64,000 nt of DNA from Azospirillum rugosum. Its GTDB lineage: Bacteria; Pseudomonadota; Alphaproteobacteria; Azospirillales; Azospirillaceae. A program made the translations under genes and the position numbers. The notes under the pieces were generated by a model that saw only the letters and a program-made list of their open reading frames with translations, did not search any database and was not told the origin of the DNA. Shown here one piece after another: positions 49,824 to 58,301 of this stretch (its first letter is position 1; each line of letters begins with the position of its first letter). The DNA lies in assembly GCF_017876155.1 (NCBI RefSeq), contig NZ_JAGINP010000011.1, positions 124,001-188,000 on the forward strand, in the 5' to 3' direction.

Positions 49824-52800
49824 TCACGCTCCCGGCGGTCTGATGCGCCAGATGGCGGCGGGGTTCTGCTGCGGGTCGAGCCAGACGTGCTGGAACTTGC
49901 CGATCCAGGTGAAGCGGTGGCCGCTGAACAGGTCCTCCACCTGGACGTGGGCGCCGTCGGGCAGGCCCAGTTCCCACAGGGGGATCTCGATGGTGCCGCC
50001 GTGGCCGTTGTGCGGGTCGAGGTTGACGGCGATCAGGATCACGTTGTCCTTCGCCTCGGTCATCTTGCCGTAGAGCAGGATGTTGTCGTCGAAGGCGTTG
50101 TAGAAGCGCAGGTTGGTGAACTGGTGCAGCGCGGGGTTCTCCCGCCGGATCTCGTTCAGCTTCTTGACGTAGCCGACGATGTTGCCGGGCTTGTTCCAGT
50201 CCCAGTGCCGGATCTCGTATTTTTCGGAGTGGTTGTACTCCTCCTTGCCCGGGTAGGGATCGGCCTCGCAGACGAAATACGGGGCGTAGAGGCCGTAGAC
50301 TCCGGACAGGGTGGAGGCCAGCACCGCGCGCATCATGTGCGCGGGCCGCCCGCCATGCACCAGGATCGGCGGCAGGATGTCCGGCGTGTTGGCGAAGAAG
50401 TTGGGCTGCATGTAGTCCTTGGACTCGCCCTGGGTCAGCTCCGTCAAATACTCGGTCAGCTCCGGCTTGGTGTTGCGCCAGGTGAAGTAGCTGTAGGACT
50501 GGGTGAAGCCCAGCTTGGCCAGCCGCTTCATCAGCTTCGGCCGGGTGAAGGCCTCCGCCAGGAAGAGCGCGTCGGGGTAGCGGTCCTGCACCTCGCGGAT
50601 CATCCATTCCCAGAAGGGGAAGGGCTTGGTGTGCGGGTTGTCGACGCGGAAGATGCGCACCCCCTCCTCGCACCAGAACAGCACCACGTCGCGCAGCGCG
50701 TACCAAAGGTCCGGGTAGGATTCGCGGTAGAAGCTGACGTTGACGATGTCCTGGTACTTCTTCGGCGGGTTCTCGGCGTAGCGGATCGTGCCGTCCGGGC
50801 GCCAGTAGAACCACTGCGGGTGCTGCTTGATCCAGGGATGATCGGGGGAGCACTGGACCGCGAAGTCCAGCGCGATCTCGATGCCGTGCCGCCGGGCTTC
50901 CTTCACGAGGCGGCGGAAGCCCTCGTGGTCGCCGATCATCGGGTCGATCTCGGTGTGGCCGCCCTCGGTCGCGCCGATGGCGTAGGGCACGCCGGGATCG
51001 TTCGGGCCGGGATTCAGCGTGTTGTTGCGCCCCTTGCGGAAGCTGCGGCCTATCGGGTGGATCGGCGGGAAGTACAGCACGTCGAAGCCCATGTCCCGGA
51101 TGAAGGGCAGCATGTTGGCGACGTCGTCGAAGGTGCCCGGCCGCGACGGGTCGGGCGAGGCGGAGCGCGGAAAGATCTCGAACCACGCGGAGTAGCGCGC
51201 GGCCGTGCGGTCCACATAGACCTCCAGGTCGCAGCCGTAGCGCGACAGGTACTGCCGCTCCCCATACCGCGCCATGGCCTTGCGCGGCTCGTCCGACAGG
51301 GCGTAGGCGATCAGCTCCGGCCCCTGGAGCGTGTTCATGCGCTCCACCACCCGCTCCAGCGCGGCCCGGCCTTCGCCCTCGTTCAAGCCGACGGCGTGCT
51401 CGACGAAGCGGCGGCCCTCGATCAGCTCCAGGCTGACGTCCATCCCGACGTCGTGCTTCTTCTTGAAGTCGGCGCGCCAGCTCTCCCACACGTCGCGCCA
51501 GGCAAGGATGCTGTACTGGTAGCGGGTGTTGCGGGTCAGCGGCACCTTGCCGACCCAGCGGTCGTTGTCGAAGAGGGTCATGGGCACCTCGCGCCACGCC
51601 TCCTCGTCCACCGGCCGGTAGATCACGCGGGCGGCCAGCACGAAGGTGCCGTCGGTGTAGATGTCGGCCCACACCTCCAGCGTGTCGCCGACCACGCGCT
51701 TGACCGCGAAGCGCCCGCCCTCGATCTCCGGATAGACGTTCTCGATGGTGACGCGCCGCGCCGCCAGCTCGTCCATCCAGGCGCGCGAGTCCTTGTCGTG
51801 CTGCGGCCCCTGCTCGCCCAGATGCTGTAATTCGATGGGCCGGCGCTGCGCCGGGCGGGCGCGGAAGACGCGCATCTCCAGCGGACGCAGGCGCAGGTCG
51901 CGGCCGGGCTCGAAGGGCACGGGCTCGGCGTCGGGGGTCACATCCTCGAAGTCCGCGAAGCCGCCGCCGGTCTGCGCCAGCACCGGGCCGGGGTCGATGG
52001 GGTGCGCCTGCGACTCGTCGGGGTTGATGAGCATGACCGAGCAGCTCTCGCCATCCCCGTTCGCCCAGCCCTGCGTGCTGCGGACCAGCCCGATCACCGG
52101 GTTGTGCGGTGCGGTGACGCGGCGCTGCGGCCCTTCGACGTTGAGCGCCGGGGTCTCCGCCTTCATGGCGTTGACCTTGCCGATGAAGCCGGTCAGGTCG
52201 AGCTTCGGCTCTTCCCAGTCCTCCGGCGTGGTGTGGACCACGTCCAGCTTGCGGGTGAAGCCGTACTCGAAGCCCACCGGCATCATCACGCCGGTGGAGA
52301 AGGACGCGGCGAACAGGTAGTGCATCTTCAGCTGGGCGGCCAGCCGCTCCGTGTCCTGGCTGCCGACTTCCGCCGCCAGCCGGTCGGTGTCGTGGCTTTC
52401 CGGGAAGGCGATGGAGGGCGCGATCCAGCGGAACTCCTCATACTGGTCGAGCAGCCAGTCCGACTTGAAGTCCCACCACTTGGCGCTGTTGAACAGGAAG
52501 TCGAAGCCGGCGCCGCAGAGGTCGCGCACCTGCTCCACCGTGCAGCCCAGCGTCTCCGCGAAGAATTTCACCTCCGGGTCGACGGCGTGGGACGCGTCGA
52601 TCAGCGCCTTCCAGACATCGGCCGGGATCTGGTAGGCGGCGTCGCAGCGGAAGCCCTTCACGCCCAGGCCGATGTAGTGGCGCAGGTAGTGCGTCCAATA
52701 CTCGATCATCCCGGCCCGCGCCTCCGCCTTGTCGTAGTCGAGCATGGCGAGGTCGCCCCACACCGTGACCAGCGACGGATCGACCGGGTCCACGGCGCGC

Positions 52801-53171
52801 GGGCTGTACAGCTCCCCATTGCCGTCGCGCCGGTACCAGTCCGGATGCTCGCCGACCAGCAGCGCGTCCTTGGCCGTGTGGTTGATGACGAGGTCGAGCA
52901 TCACCGACTGGCCGTGCCGCCGCGCCTCGGCGATAAAGCCGCGCAGCAACTCGTCCGGATGCTCCGGCGCACTCCCTTGGAGCCGATCATGCAGCCGGTA
53001 ATAATCCTTCACGGCGTACAGGCTGCCGGAGAAACCCGGATAATGGATCGGGTTCAGGAACAGCCAGTCGAATCCCATGCCCTGGATGCGCGGCAGGTGT
53101 CCCGCCCAGTCGCGTACCGGGCCGATCAGGGTGGGAAACAGGTTGTAGATGCGCGGTCCAGCGGTGGCCAT
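49824..53171 (-). CDS. GlgE-type maltosyltransferase fused to a second GH13 domain
   Basis: A 1115-aa protein of two GH13 units. The C-terminal about 650 aa are GlgE (alpha-1,4-glucan:maltose-1-phosphate maltosyltransferase): nucleophile in RIFRVDNPHTKP, acid/base in ALFLAEAFTRP, and the starting VTIENVYPEIEGGRFAVKR. The N-terminal about 460 aa are another alpha-amylase-like barrel with its own intact set: GVKGFRCDAAYQ (Asp near 177), KFFAETLG (Glu near 206) and SHDTDR. The first unit starts IYNLFPTLIGPVRDWAGHLP. The ATG at 53171 has a GAGGAA RBS. No treS, pep2 or glgB gene is adjacent. The first domain may trim or extend the glucan; its reaction is not known. Confidence 0.9.
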   Translation of the reverse strand: MATAGPRIYNLFPTLIGPVRDWAGHLPRIQGMGFDWLFLNPIHYPGFSGSLYAVKDYYRLHDRLQGSAPEHPDELLRGFIAEARRHGQSVMLDLVINHTAKDALLVGEHPDWYRRDGNGELYSPRAVDPVDPSLVTVWGDLAMLDYDKAEARAGMIEYWTHYLRHYIGLGVKGFRCDAAYQIPADVWKALIDASHAVDPEVKFFAETLGCTVEQVRDLCGAGFDFLFNSAKWWDFKSDWLLDQYEEFRWIAPSIAFPESHDTDRLAAEVGSQDTERLAAQLKMHYLFAASFSTGVMMPVGFEYGFTRKLDVVHTTPEDWEEPKLDLTGFIGKVNAMKAETPALNVEGPQRRVTAPHNPVIGLVRSTQGWANGDGESCSVMLINPDESQAHPIDPGPVLAQTGGGFADFEDVTPDAEPVPFEPGRDLRLRPLEMRVFRARPAQRRPIELQHLGEQGPQHDKDSRAWMDELAARRVTIENVYPEIEGGRFAVKRVVGDTLEVWADIYTDGTFVLAARVIYRPVDEEAWREVPMTLFDNDRWVGKVPLTRNTRYQYSILAWRDVWESWRADFKKKHDVGMDVSLELIEGRRFVEHAVGLNEGEGRAALERVVERMNTLQGPELIAYALSDEPRKAMARYGERQYLSRYGCDLEVYVDRTAARYSAWFEIFPRSASPDPSRPGTFDDVANMLPFIRDMGFDVLYFPPIHPIGRSFRKGRNNTLNPGPNDPGVPYAIGATEGGHTEIDPMIGDHEGFRRLVKEARRHGIEIALDFAVQCSPDHPWIKQHPQWFYWRPDGTIRYAENPPKKYQDIVNVSFYRESYPDLWYALRDVVLFWCEEGVRIFRVDNPHTKPFPFWEWMIREVQDRYPDALFLAEAFTRPKLMKRLAKLGFTQSYSYFTWRNTKPELTEYLTELTQGESKDYMQPNFFANTPDILPPILVHGGRPAHMMRAVLASTLSGVYGLYAPYFVCEADPYPGKEEYNHSEKYEIRHWDWNKPGNIVGYVKKLNEIRRENPALHQFTNLRFYNAFDDNILLYGKMTEAKDNVILIAVNLDPHNGHGGTIEIPLWELGLPDGAHVQVEDLFSGHRFTWIGKFQHVWLDPQQNPAAIWRIRPPGA

Positions 53172-53354
53172 CCGGGGTTCCTCGTGGTCGGCTGTGGCAC
53201 GCCCGCCCGGCTCGGCCGTTGACAAGCCGAAAGCCCCCATATGGGATTGCTCAACGGCGGCAACGGAAGCCCGGCGGTGCGCACGCGCTCAACCCCGGCG
53301 AGGCGCGAAGGTTCCGCCATCGATTACGCTATGGCCGCAGCGGAAGGGACAGGA

Positions 53355-54185
53355 ATGGGAAACGGGAACGGCAAGATCCGCCTCGACAAGCTGGACATCA
53401 AGGCGGCCACCATCGCCAGCAAGGAGGAGTACGAGAAGCGCCTCGACAAGCTGCAAAAGGAACTGCTGCACATCCAGCAGACCTATTGGCACGAGAAACG
53501 CCGCGCCATCCTGGTGTTCGAAGGCTGGGACGCCGCCGGCAAGGGCGGCTGCATCCGCCGCCTGACCGAGCCGCTCGACCCCCGCGGCTTCCACGTCTGG
53601 CCGATCGGCTCCCCCTCGGCGGAGGAGCAGGGCAAGCATTACCTCTACCGCTTCTGGACCAAGCTGCCGGCGCCGGGCACCTTCGCCGTCTTCGACCGGT
53701 CCTGGTACGGCCGCGTGCTGGTGGAGCGGGTGGAGGGCTTCGCCAACAAGGACGACTGGAAGCGCGCCTACGACGAAATCGTCCAATTCGAGCGGATGCT
53801 GACCGACGACGGCGCCCGCATCATCAAGATCTTCATGCACATCACCCAGGACGAGCAGCTCGACCGCTTCCGGGAACGGCTGACCAACCCCTACAAGCGC
53901 TGGAAGCTGACGGAGGAGGATCTGCGCAACCGCGCCAAGTGGGACGACTACACCAAGGCCATCGAGGCGATGTTCGAGAAGACCTCGACCGACAACGCGC
54001 CCTGGCACGCCGTTCCCGCCAACTCCAAATGGTACGCCCGCGTGAAGGTGCTGGAGATCGTGACGGAGGCCCTGCGCAAGGGCGTCAACGTCGCCCCGCC
54101 GCCCATCGACCTGTCCGTCGCCAAGATCGCCGCCGAGGTGCTGGGCATCCATCTCAGCTTCGGCGTGGACGGGAAAGACCAGTAA
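53355..54185 (+). CDS. ppk2: Polyphosphate kinase 2
   Basis: A 276-aa PPK2 family enzyme that phosphorylates nucleotides (usually GDP or ADP) with polyphosphate or the reverse. Walker A is FEGWDAAGKGG, Walker B/lid FDRSWYGRVLVERVEG. The class I pattern YWHEKRRAILVFEG and SPSAEEQGKHYLYRFW is clear. The ATG at 53355, with GGAAGG 8 nt before, was chosen; upstream in-frame ATG codons at 53331 and 53241 would add low-complexity residues. It is divergent from the GlgE-fusion gene and ends 2 bp before repeat A5. Confidence 0.92.
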   Translation: MGNGNGKIRLDKLDIKAATIASKEEYEKRLDKLQKELLHIQQTYWHEKRRAILVFEGWDAAGKGGCIRRLTEPLDPRGFHVWPIGSPSAEEQGKHYLYRFWTKLPAPGTFAVFDRSWYGRVLVERVEGFANKDDWKRAYDEIVQFERMLTDDGARIIKIFMHITQDEQLDRFRERLTNPYKRWKLTEEDLRNRAKWDDYTKAIEAMFEKTSTDNAPWHAVPANSKWYARVKVLEIVTEALRKGVNVAPPPIDLSVAKIAAEVLGIHLSFGVDGKDQ

Positions 54186-54187
54186 TA

Positions 54188-54262
54188 TGTCGGGTTGCGC
54201 TTCGCTCCACCCGACCTACAGGGCCGTTTCGTAGGTCGGGTGGAGCGAAGCGCAACCCGACA
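54188..54262. repeat. Palindromic repeat family A, copy 5, reversed half order
   Basis: TGTCGGGTTGCGCTTCGCTC...CCTAC (54188-54219) faces GTAGG...GAGCGAAGCGCAACCCGACA (54231-54262). Unlike copies 1-4, the TAGGT ends point to the centre and the CAACCC ends outward, so the two half units are joined the other way round. It lies between convergent ppk2 and the ClC gene. Confidence 0.9.
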
Positions 54263-54285
54263 CCCGCCCCCGACACCCGCCCCCC

Positions 54286-56124
54286 TCAATCGCGGCCGTA
54301 CAGGCTCCGCTCGCCCAGTTCCTCGCCGCGCTGGCGCTCCAGCTCCTGGCTGTAGCGGCGCAGGGCGTAGGCCTCGGTGACGTAGCCGGCGATGCGGCGG
54401 TCGGTGCGCGCGGTCAGCACCGGCAGCGCCTCCACCTCGCACTCGTGGAAGCGCTGGAGCACCCGGCGCACGTCGTCGCCGGGCAGCACGAAGGCCTCCG
54501 GGTGCCGGGCCAGCTCGCCGACCGGCCGGGTCGCGGCCTCCTCGCCGAGGGAGGGATCGTGCACGGCGTCCATGTCGATCACCCCGGCGTAGGCGCCGCT
54601 GGGCTCCACCGCGAAGACCTGCTTGGCCGAGCCCACGGGGTAGAGCCGGCGCAGCGCGTCCACCGTCTGGGTCGTCAGCACGGTCTTGGCGTCGCCGCGC
54701 ATCAGCCGCAGGGCGGTCAGCTCCGCCACCCAGCCGATGTCGTAGGCGCCGCGGATCGGCACGCCGCGCAGGTGGAAGCGCCAGGTCGCGAAGGAATAGC
54801 CGAAGGCCTGCCGCACCACGGTGGTGGAGACGACCACACCGATCATGACGCCCGACGCCGCCCAGAAGTCCTGCGTCGCCTCCAGCACCAGCAGCACCAT
54901 GGTGACCGGCGCGCCGACGATGCCGGCGGCGACCGACCCCATGCCGACCAGCACCAGCAGCATCCGGTCGATGCCGAGCCCCGGGACATAGGCATCGACG
55001 GCACCGTACAGCACGCCGCCGAACAGCCCGCCCAGCAGGAGCGACGCGCTGAACAGCCCGCCGCGGAAGCCGGAGCCCAACGACAGGGCCGACGCCACGA
55101 TCTTGGCGAGCAGCAGGATCGCCATGGCCTGCAGCCCGTCGGTGACGTGCGCCGGGTCGGCGCCGGGGCCGGCGCCCAGCACCCGCGGCACGGCCAGCGC
55201 CAGCGCGCCGAGGCAGAGGCCGCCAAGCGCCGGGCGCGCCCAGACCGGAACGGGCAAGGCGCGGAATCCGCGCTCCGCCACCGTGACCGACTGCATGGCG
55301 AGGATGCTGAGCCAGCCGGCGAGGAAGCCCAGCACGCCGCAGACCAGGTAATCCAGCCCCTCGACCGCGACGGGCCGGACGAACTGCAACGGCATGTCCC
55401 CGTCGGTCAGCCCATTCGCCACCGCTACGGCGGTCACCGCCGCCGCCCCGACCGGGGCCAGCGTCGCGATGGTGTAGCCGCCCAGCACCAGCTCGAACGC
55501 GTAGAAGGCGCCGGCGAGCGGGGCGTTGTAGGCCGCGGCGATCGCCGCCGCGGCACCGCAGCCGACAAGCGTGCGCAGGTCGGCGCGGCGCAGGTGCAGC
55601 CTCTGCCCGGCGACCGACGCGAGGCCGGACCCCGCCTGGGTGTAGGCCGCCTCCATCCCGACCGAGGCGCCGGAGCCGTTGGACAGCAGGGTGGACAGGG
55701 TCAGGCGCAGGCTGTCGACCAGCGACATCTTGCCGCCGTACAGCGCGTTCGCCTCGACCGGGTCGACGATCTCGTTGGGCCGCCAGCGCCGCACCAGCTT
55801 GACCAGCAGGCCGAGCAGCAGCCCGCCCGCCACGGGCACCAGCGCGATGCGCCAGGGATCGCCCGCCACCGCCTGGCTGAGGTTGAGCCCGTGCGGCAGA
55901 TCGAACGCGGTCGCCTGCGCCCAGGCCACCGCCTCGTGCAGCAGGGCCACCGCCAGCCCGATCACGCCGCCGATGCCGGCGGCCAGCAGAAGGACGGCGA
56001 GCGTGCTGTTGCGCAGGCTCTGCCGGGTCAGCGACGCGGCGGACCGCTCGCTGGACAACAGGTTGGGCAGGGCGTTGGCGGCGTCGCTCGCCGCCCCACG
56101 GATTCCGGTGACGTCGTCGGGCAT
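54286..56124 (-). CDS. ClC family chloride channel/antiporter with CBS domains
   Basis: A 612-aa membrane protein: about ten to twelve hydrophobic segments in the first 440 aa, then two CBS domains in the C-terminal part (ending PVGELARHPEAFVLPGDDVRRVL...VEALPVLTARTDRRIAGYVTE). The three selectivity motifs are changed: GSGIP reads GSGAS, GK/REGP reads GMEAA (gating Glu kept), and GxFxP reads GGLFSAS. The family is secure from these positions, but the selectivity may differ from standard chloride. It could be a channel or antiporter for another anion. The ATG at 56124 was chosen. Confidence 0.88.
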   Translation of the reverse strand: MPDDVTGIRGAASDAANALPNLLSSERSAASLTRQSLRNSTLAVLLLAAGIGGVIGLAVALLHEAVAWAQATAFDLPHGLNLSQAVAGDPWRIALVPVAGGLLLGLLVKLVRRWRPNEIVDPVEANALYGGKMSLVDSLRLTLSTLLSNGSGASVGMEAAYTQAGSGLASVAGQRLHLRRADLRTLVGCGAAAAIAAAYNAPLAGAFYAFELVLGGYTIATLAPVGAAAVTAVAVANGLTDGDMPLQFVRPVAVEGLDYLVCGVLGFLAGWLSILAMQSVTVAERGFRALPVPVWARPALGGLCLGALALAVPRVLGAGPGADPAHVTDGLQAMAILLLAKIVASALSLGSGFRGGLFSASLLLGGLFGGVLYGAVDAYVPGLGIDRMLLVLVGMGSVAAGIVGAPVTMVLLVLEATQDFWAASGVMIGVVVSTTVVRQAFGYSFATWRFHLRGVPIRGAYDIGWVAELTALRLMRGDAKTVLTTQTVDALRRLYPVGSAKQVFAVEPSGAYAGVIDMDAVHDPSLGEEAATRPVGELARHPEAFVLPGDDVRRVLQRFHECEVEALPVLTARTDRRIAGYVTEAYALRRYSQELERQRGEELGERSLYGRD

Positions 56125-56186
56125 GACTGCATAACTGTGCGGGAGCGCTCTCGCGTCAACCGCACGGGTGAAGCGCCAGCCGATCT

Positions 56187-57440
56187 TTAGGGCTTGGCCT
56201 TCTCCGATCCAGTCGCCGGAGTGGCTGCCGGGGCACCCGCCTGGGCCGCGGGCGCCGGGGCGGAGGCGATCTTGCGCAGCACCTCCGCCAGGTTGTCGCG
56301 GACCTTGTCGGCGAGCGCCTTGTCCGCGTCGGCAGATTCGTGGAACAGCACCGTGAACAGGTGCGCCGACGACAGGAAGAAGGTCAGCGAGACGTGGAGG
56401 TTGCCCTCCTTCAGGGTGCAATCCATGGCGCCGGTGCGCAGCGACAGGCCGGGGAACTCCTCCATCAGGTTCAGCGTGGCGGCATGGGTGCCGTCGCACC
56501 GCTTCTTCATCGCCTCCACATAGGCCTCGGTCAGGTCGGCCAGCTTGGCGTCGTCGCCGACCACCCGCTCCTTGATGCCGCCCATGATCGGGCCGATGCG
56601 CCAGGCGAGGTCGGCCGGGCGCTCCTCCTTCGGGATGTTGTCGAGCGGAACGGACTGCGCGTCGCGCACGCCCGCGGCCCGCAGCAGGTCGGCCAGCCCG
56701 GCCGGAAGCGCCGGCCCCTTGGCCTTGCCGTCCTTGCCGGTGCCGGACGCGGTGGTCATCGGCGGCACGTCGCCCGCCTTGTCCACGCAGGTCTTCAGGT
56801 CGCCGAGGATCTTCTTGGTGCCCTTCAGCTGGAACACGATGCGGTCGCTGTCGGAGGAGAAGACCAGCTCCTTGCCGCTCATCATCGCGTTGTACAGCTC
56901 GTCGTCCTTGCCGTTGGGGACGACCAGCATGTCCGGCTTCGGCGCCACGGCGATGCGATCGCGCGTCAGCTTGCCGTCGACGGAGACCTTCACCTTCCAC
57001 TGCTGCCCGCCCGGCAACTCGGCGCCGGGGATGCCGATGCCCAGGTTCACCTCACCCCTCGGGTTGCGCGCGACCATCAGCGTGTGACCGGTGTCGAAGC
57101 GGCCCTCGATCGCGCAATAGGCGAACTTGCCGTCCTTGTCCTTGGCCGGCCCGCCCTCCCAGCCGTCCTCCAGCACCGACGGGCCGGACTTCGTGGGCGC
57201 GGTCCCCGGTGCGGGTGCTTGACCGGCGGGTGCTTGACCGGCGGGCGCCTGTCCCGCCGGGGCCTGCGCCGCCGGGGCCGCGGGAGCGGGAGCGGGCGTC
57301 CGGCTGGGCGGCAGCGGGTAGTACATGACCGGCGGGTCGACCGGCACCAGTTCCGCGACCTGCGGCCCGGCGGCGTGGGCGGCGGTCGCCCCCAGCAGCA
57401 GAAGGGCGGAAAGCGCGACGGCGGCGGCGGTGTCGGTCAT
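56187..57440 (-). CDS. Secreted hypothetical protein with Pro-Ala-Gly-Gln repeats
   Basis: A 417-aa exported protein with a signal peptide (AAAVALSALLLLGATAAHAAG). Near residue 60 it has a low-complexity stretch of AGQAP units encoded by 15-bp tandem repeats (57214-57273), then a globular part with KFAYCAIEGRFDTGHTLMVARNPRGEVNLGIGIPGAELP that resembles the invasion-associated IalB-like or similar periplasmic fold only loosely. Three or four cysteines could form disulfides (CAIEG, KTCVDKAG, KKRCDGT, MDCTL). The C terminus is again Pro/Ala-rich. No family is assigned. It is 62 bp from the ClC gene on the same strand, so the two may be cotranscribed. Confidence 0.7.
   Translation of the reverse strand: MTDTAAAVALSALLLLGATAAHAAGPQVAELVPVDPPVMYYPLPPSRTPAPAPAAPAAQAPAGQAPAGQAPAGQAPAPGTAPTKSGPSVLEDGWEGGPAKDKDGKFAYCAIEGRFDTGHTLMVARNPRGEVNLGIGIPGAELPGGQQWKVKVSVDGKLTRDRIAVAPKPDMLVVPNGKDDELYNAMMSGKELVFSSDSDRIVFQLKGTKKILGDLKTCVDKAGDVPPMTTASGTGKDGKAKGPALPAGLADLLRAAGVRDAQSVPLDNIPKEERPADLAWRIGPIMGGIKERVVGDDAKLADLTEAYVEAMKKRCDGTHAATLNLMEEFPGLSLRTGAMDCTLKEGNLHVSLTFFLSSAHLFTVLFHESADADKALADKVRDNLAEVLRKIASAPAPAAQAGAPAATPATGSEKAKP
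57214..57273 (-). repeat. 15-bp tandem repeat in coding sequence
   Basis: Four 15-bp units beginning at 57214, 57229, 57244 and 57259; the first two are identical (GGTGCTTGACCGGCG) and the others diverged. They encode repeated AGQAP in the secreted hypothetical protein, so copy-number change would keep the frame. Confidence 0.8.
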
Positions 57441-57581
57441 GGTGGAAACTATCCTTGGGGGCCTGCAGGGGGGCGAATCACCGCGGGAAGCTAGCCCCGC
57501 ACGCCTGGATCGGCAAGCGGAAGACGAGCGCTTCTCCAGAAAGTTCACCCACCCCGGAGCAACCGCCCGCGGCCCCATCTC

Positions 57582-58301
57582 TTACCCGCCGAGAAAGGCC
57601 TCGCGCAGCGCGTCTTCGGGCAGGCGGTCGGCCGGCCCGTCGTGGACGATGCGCCCCAGCCGCATCAGCACGGCGCGTCCGGTGGCGGCCAGCGCGCGGG
57701 CGGCGCTCTGCTCGGCGACCAGCACCGTCGTGCCGGCGGCGGCGATGGACCGCACGGCGCCGAAGACCTCGCCCGCCAGCTTCGGCGACAGGCCGAGCGA
57801 GGGCTCGTCCAGCAGGAGAAGGCGCGGCCGCCCCATCAGCGCGCGTCCCACCGCCAGCATCTGCTGCTGCCCGCCGGACAGCCGCCACGCCCGCTCCGCC
57901 GCCTTGCCGGCGAGATCGGGGAACAGCGCGAACACCCGCTCCAGGTCGTCGGCGCGGGCGGCGCGCCCCAGCGGGCTCGCCACCTCCAGGTTGTCGCGCA
58001 CGCTCATGCCGGGAAAGACGCGCCGGCCCTCCGGCACATAGCCGAGGCCGCGGCGGACGCGCTTTTCCGGGGTAAGGGTCGTGATCGCCTCCCCGTCCAG
58101 CCACAGCCCGCCGCCGCGCAGCGGCACGAGGCCGAGGATCGCCTTCAGCAGCGTGGACTTGCCGGCCCCGTTCGCCCCCAGCAGGGCCACCGCCTCCCCC
58201 GCCGCGAGCGACAGCGACAGGCCGTCCACCGCCACGGCCCCGCCATAGCCGGCGGTCAAACCCTCGATGCGCAACAGCGGTTCCGGTACCGGAACGGTCA
58301 C
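57582..58301 (-). CDS. LIV-type ABC transporter ATP-binding protein (LivF-like)
   Basis: A 239-aa ATPase of the LivF type. Walker A GANGAGKST, Q-loop region GYVPEGRRVFPGMSV, signature RLSGGQQQMLAVGRAL, Walker B LLLLDEPSLGLSP, and the switch segment VLVAEQSA where the usual His is Gln, as in LivF. The start is GTG at 58301, overlapping the stop of the permease-ATPase fusion (GTGA). It is the last gene of the TPP-riboswitch operon. Homology is to branched-chain amino acid importers; the riboswitch argues for a thiamine-related substrate. Confidence 0.93.
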   Translation of the reverse strand: MTVPVPEPLLRIEGLTAGYGGAVAVDGLSLSLAAGEAVALLGANGAGKSTLLKAILGLVPLRGGGLWLDGEAITTLTPEKRVRRGLGYVPEGRRVFPGMSVRDNLEVASPLGRAARADDLERVFALFPDLAGKAAERAWRLSGGQQQMLAVGRALMGRPRLLLLDEPSLGLSPKLAGEVFGAVRSIAAAGTTVLVAEQSAARALAATGRAVLMRLGRIVHDGPADRLPEDALREAFLGG

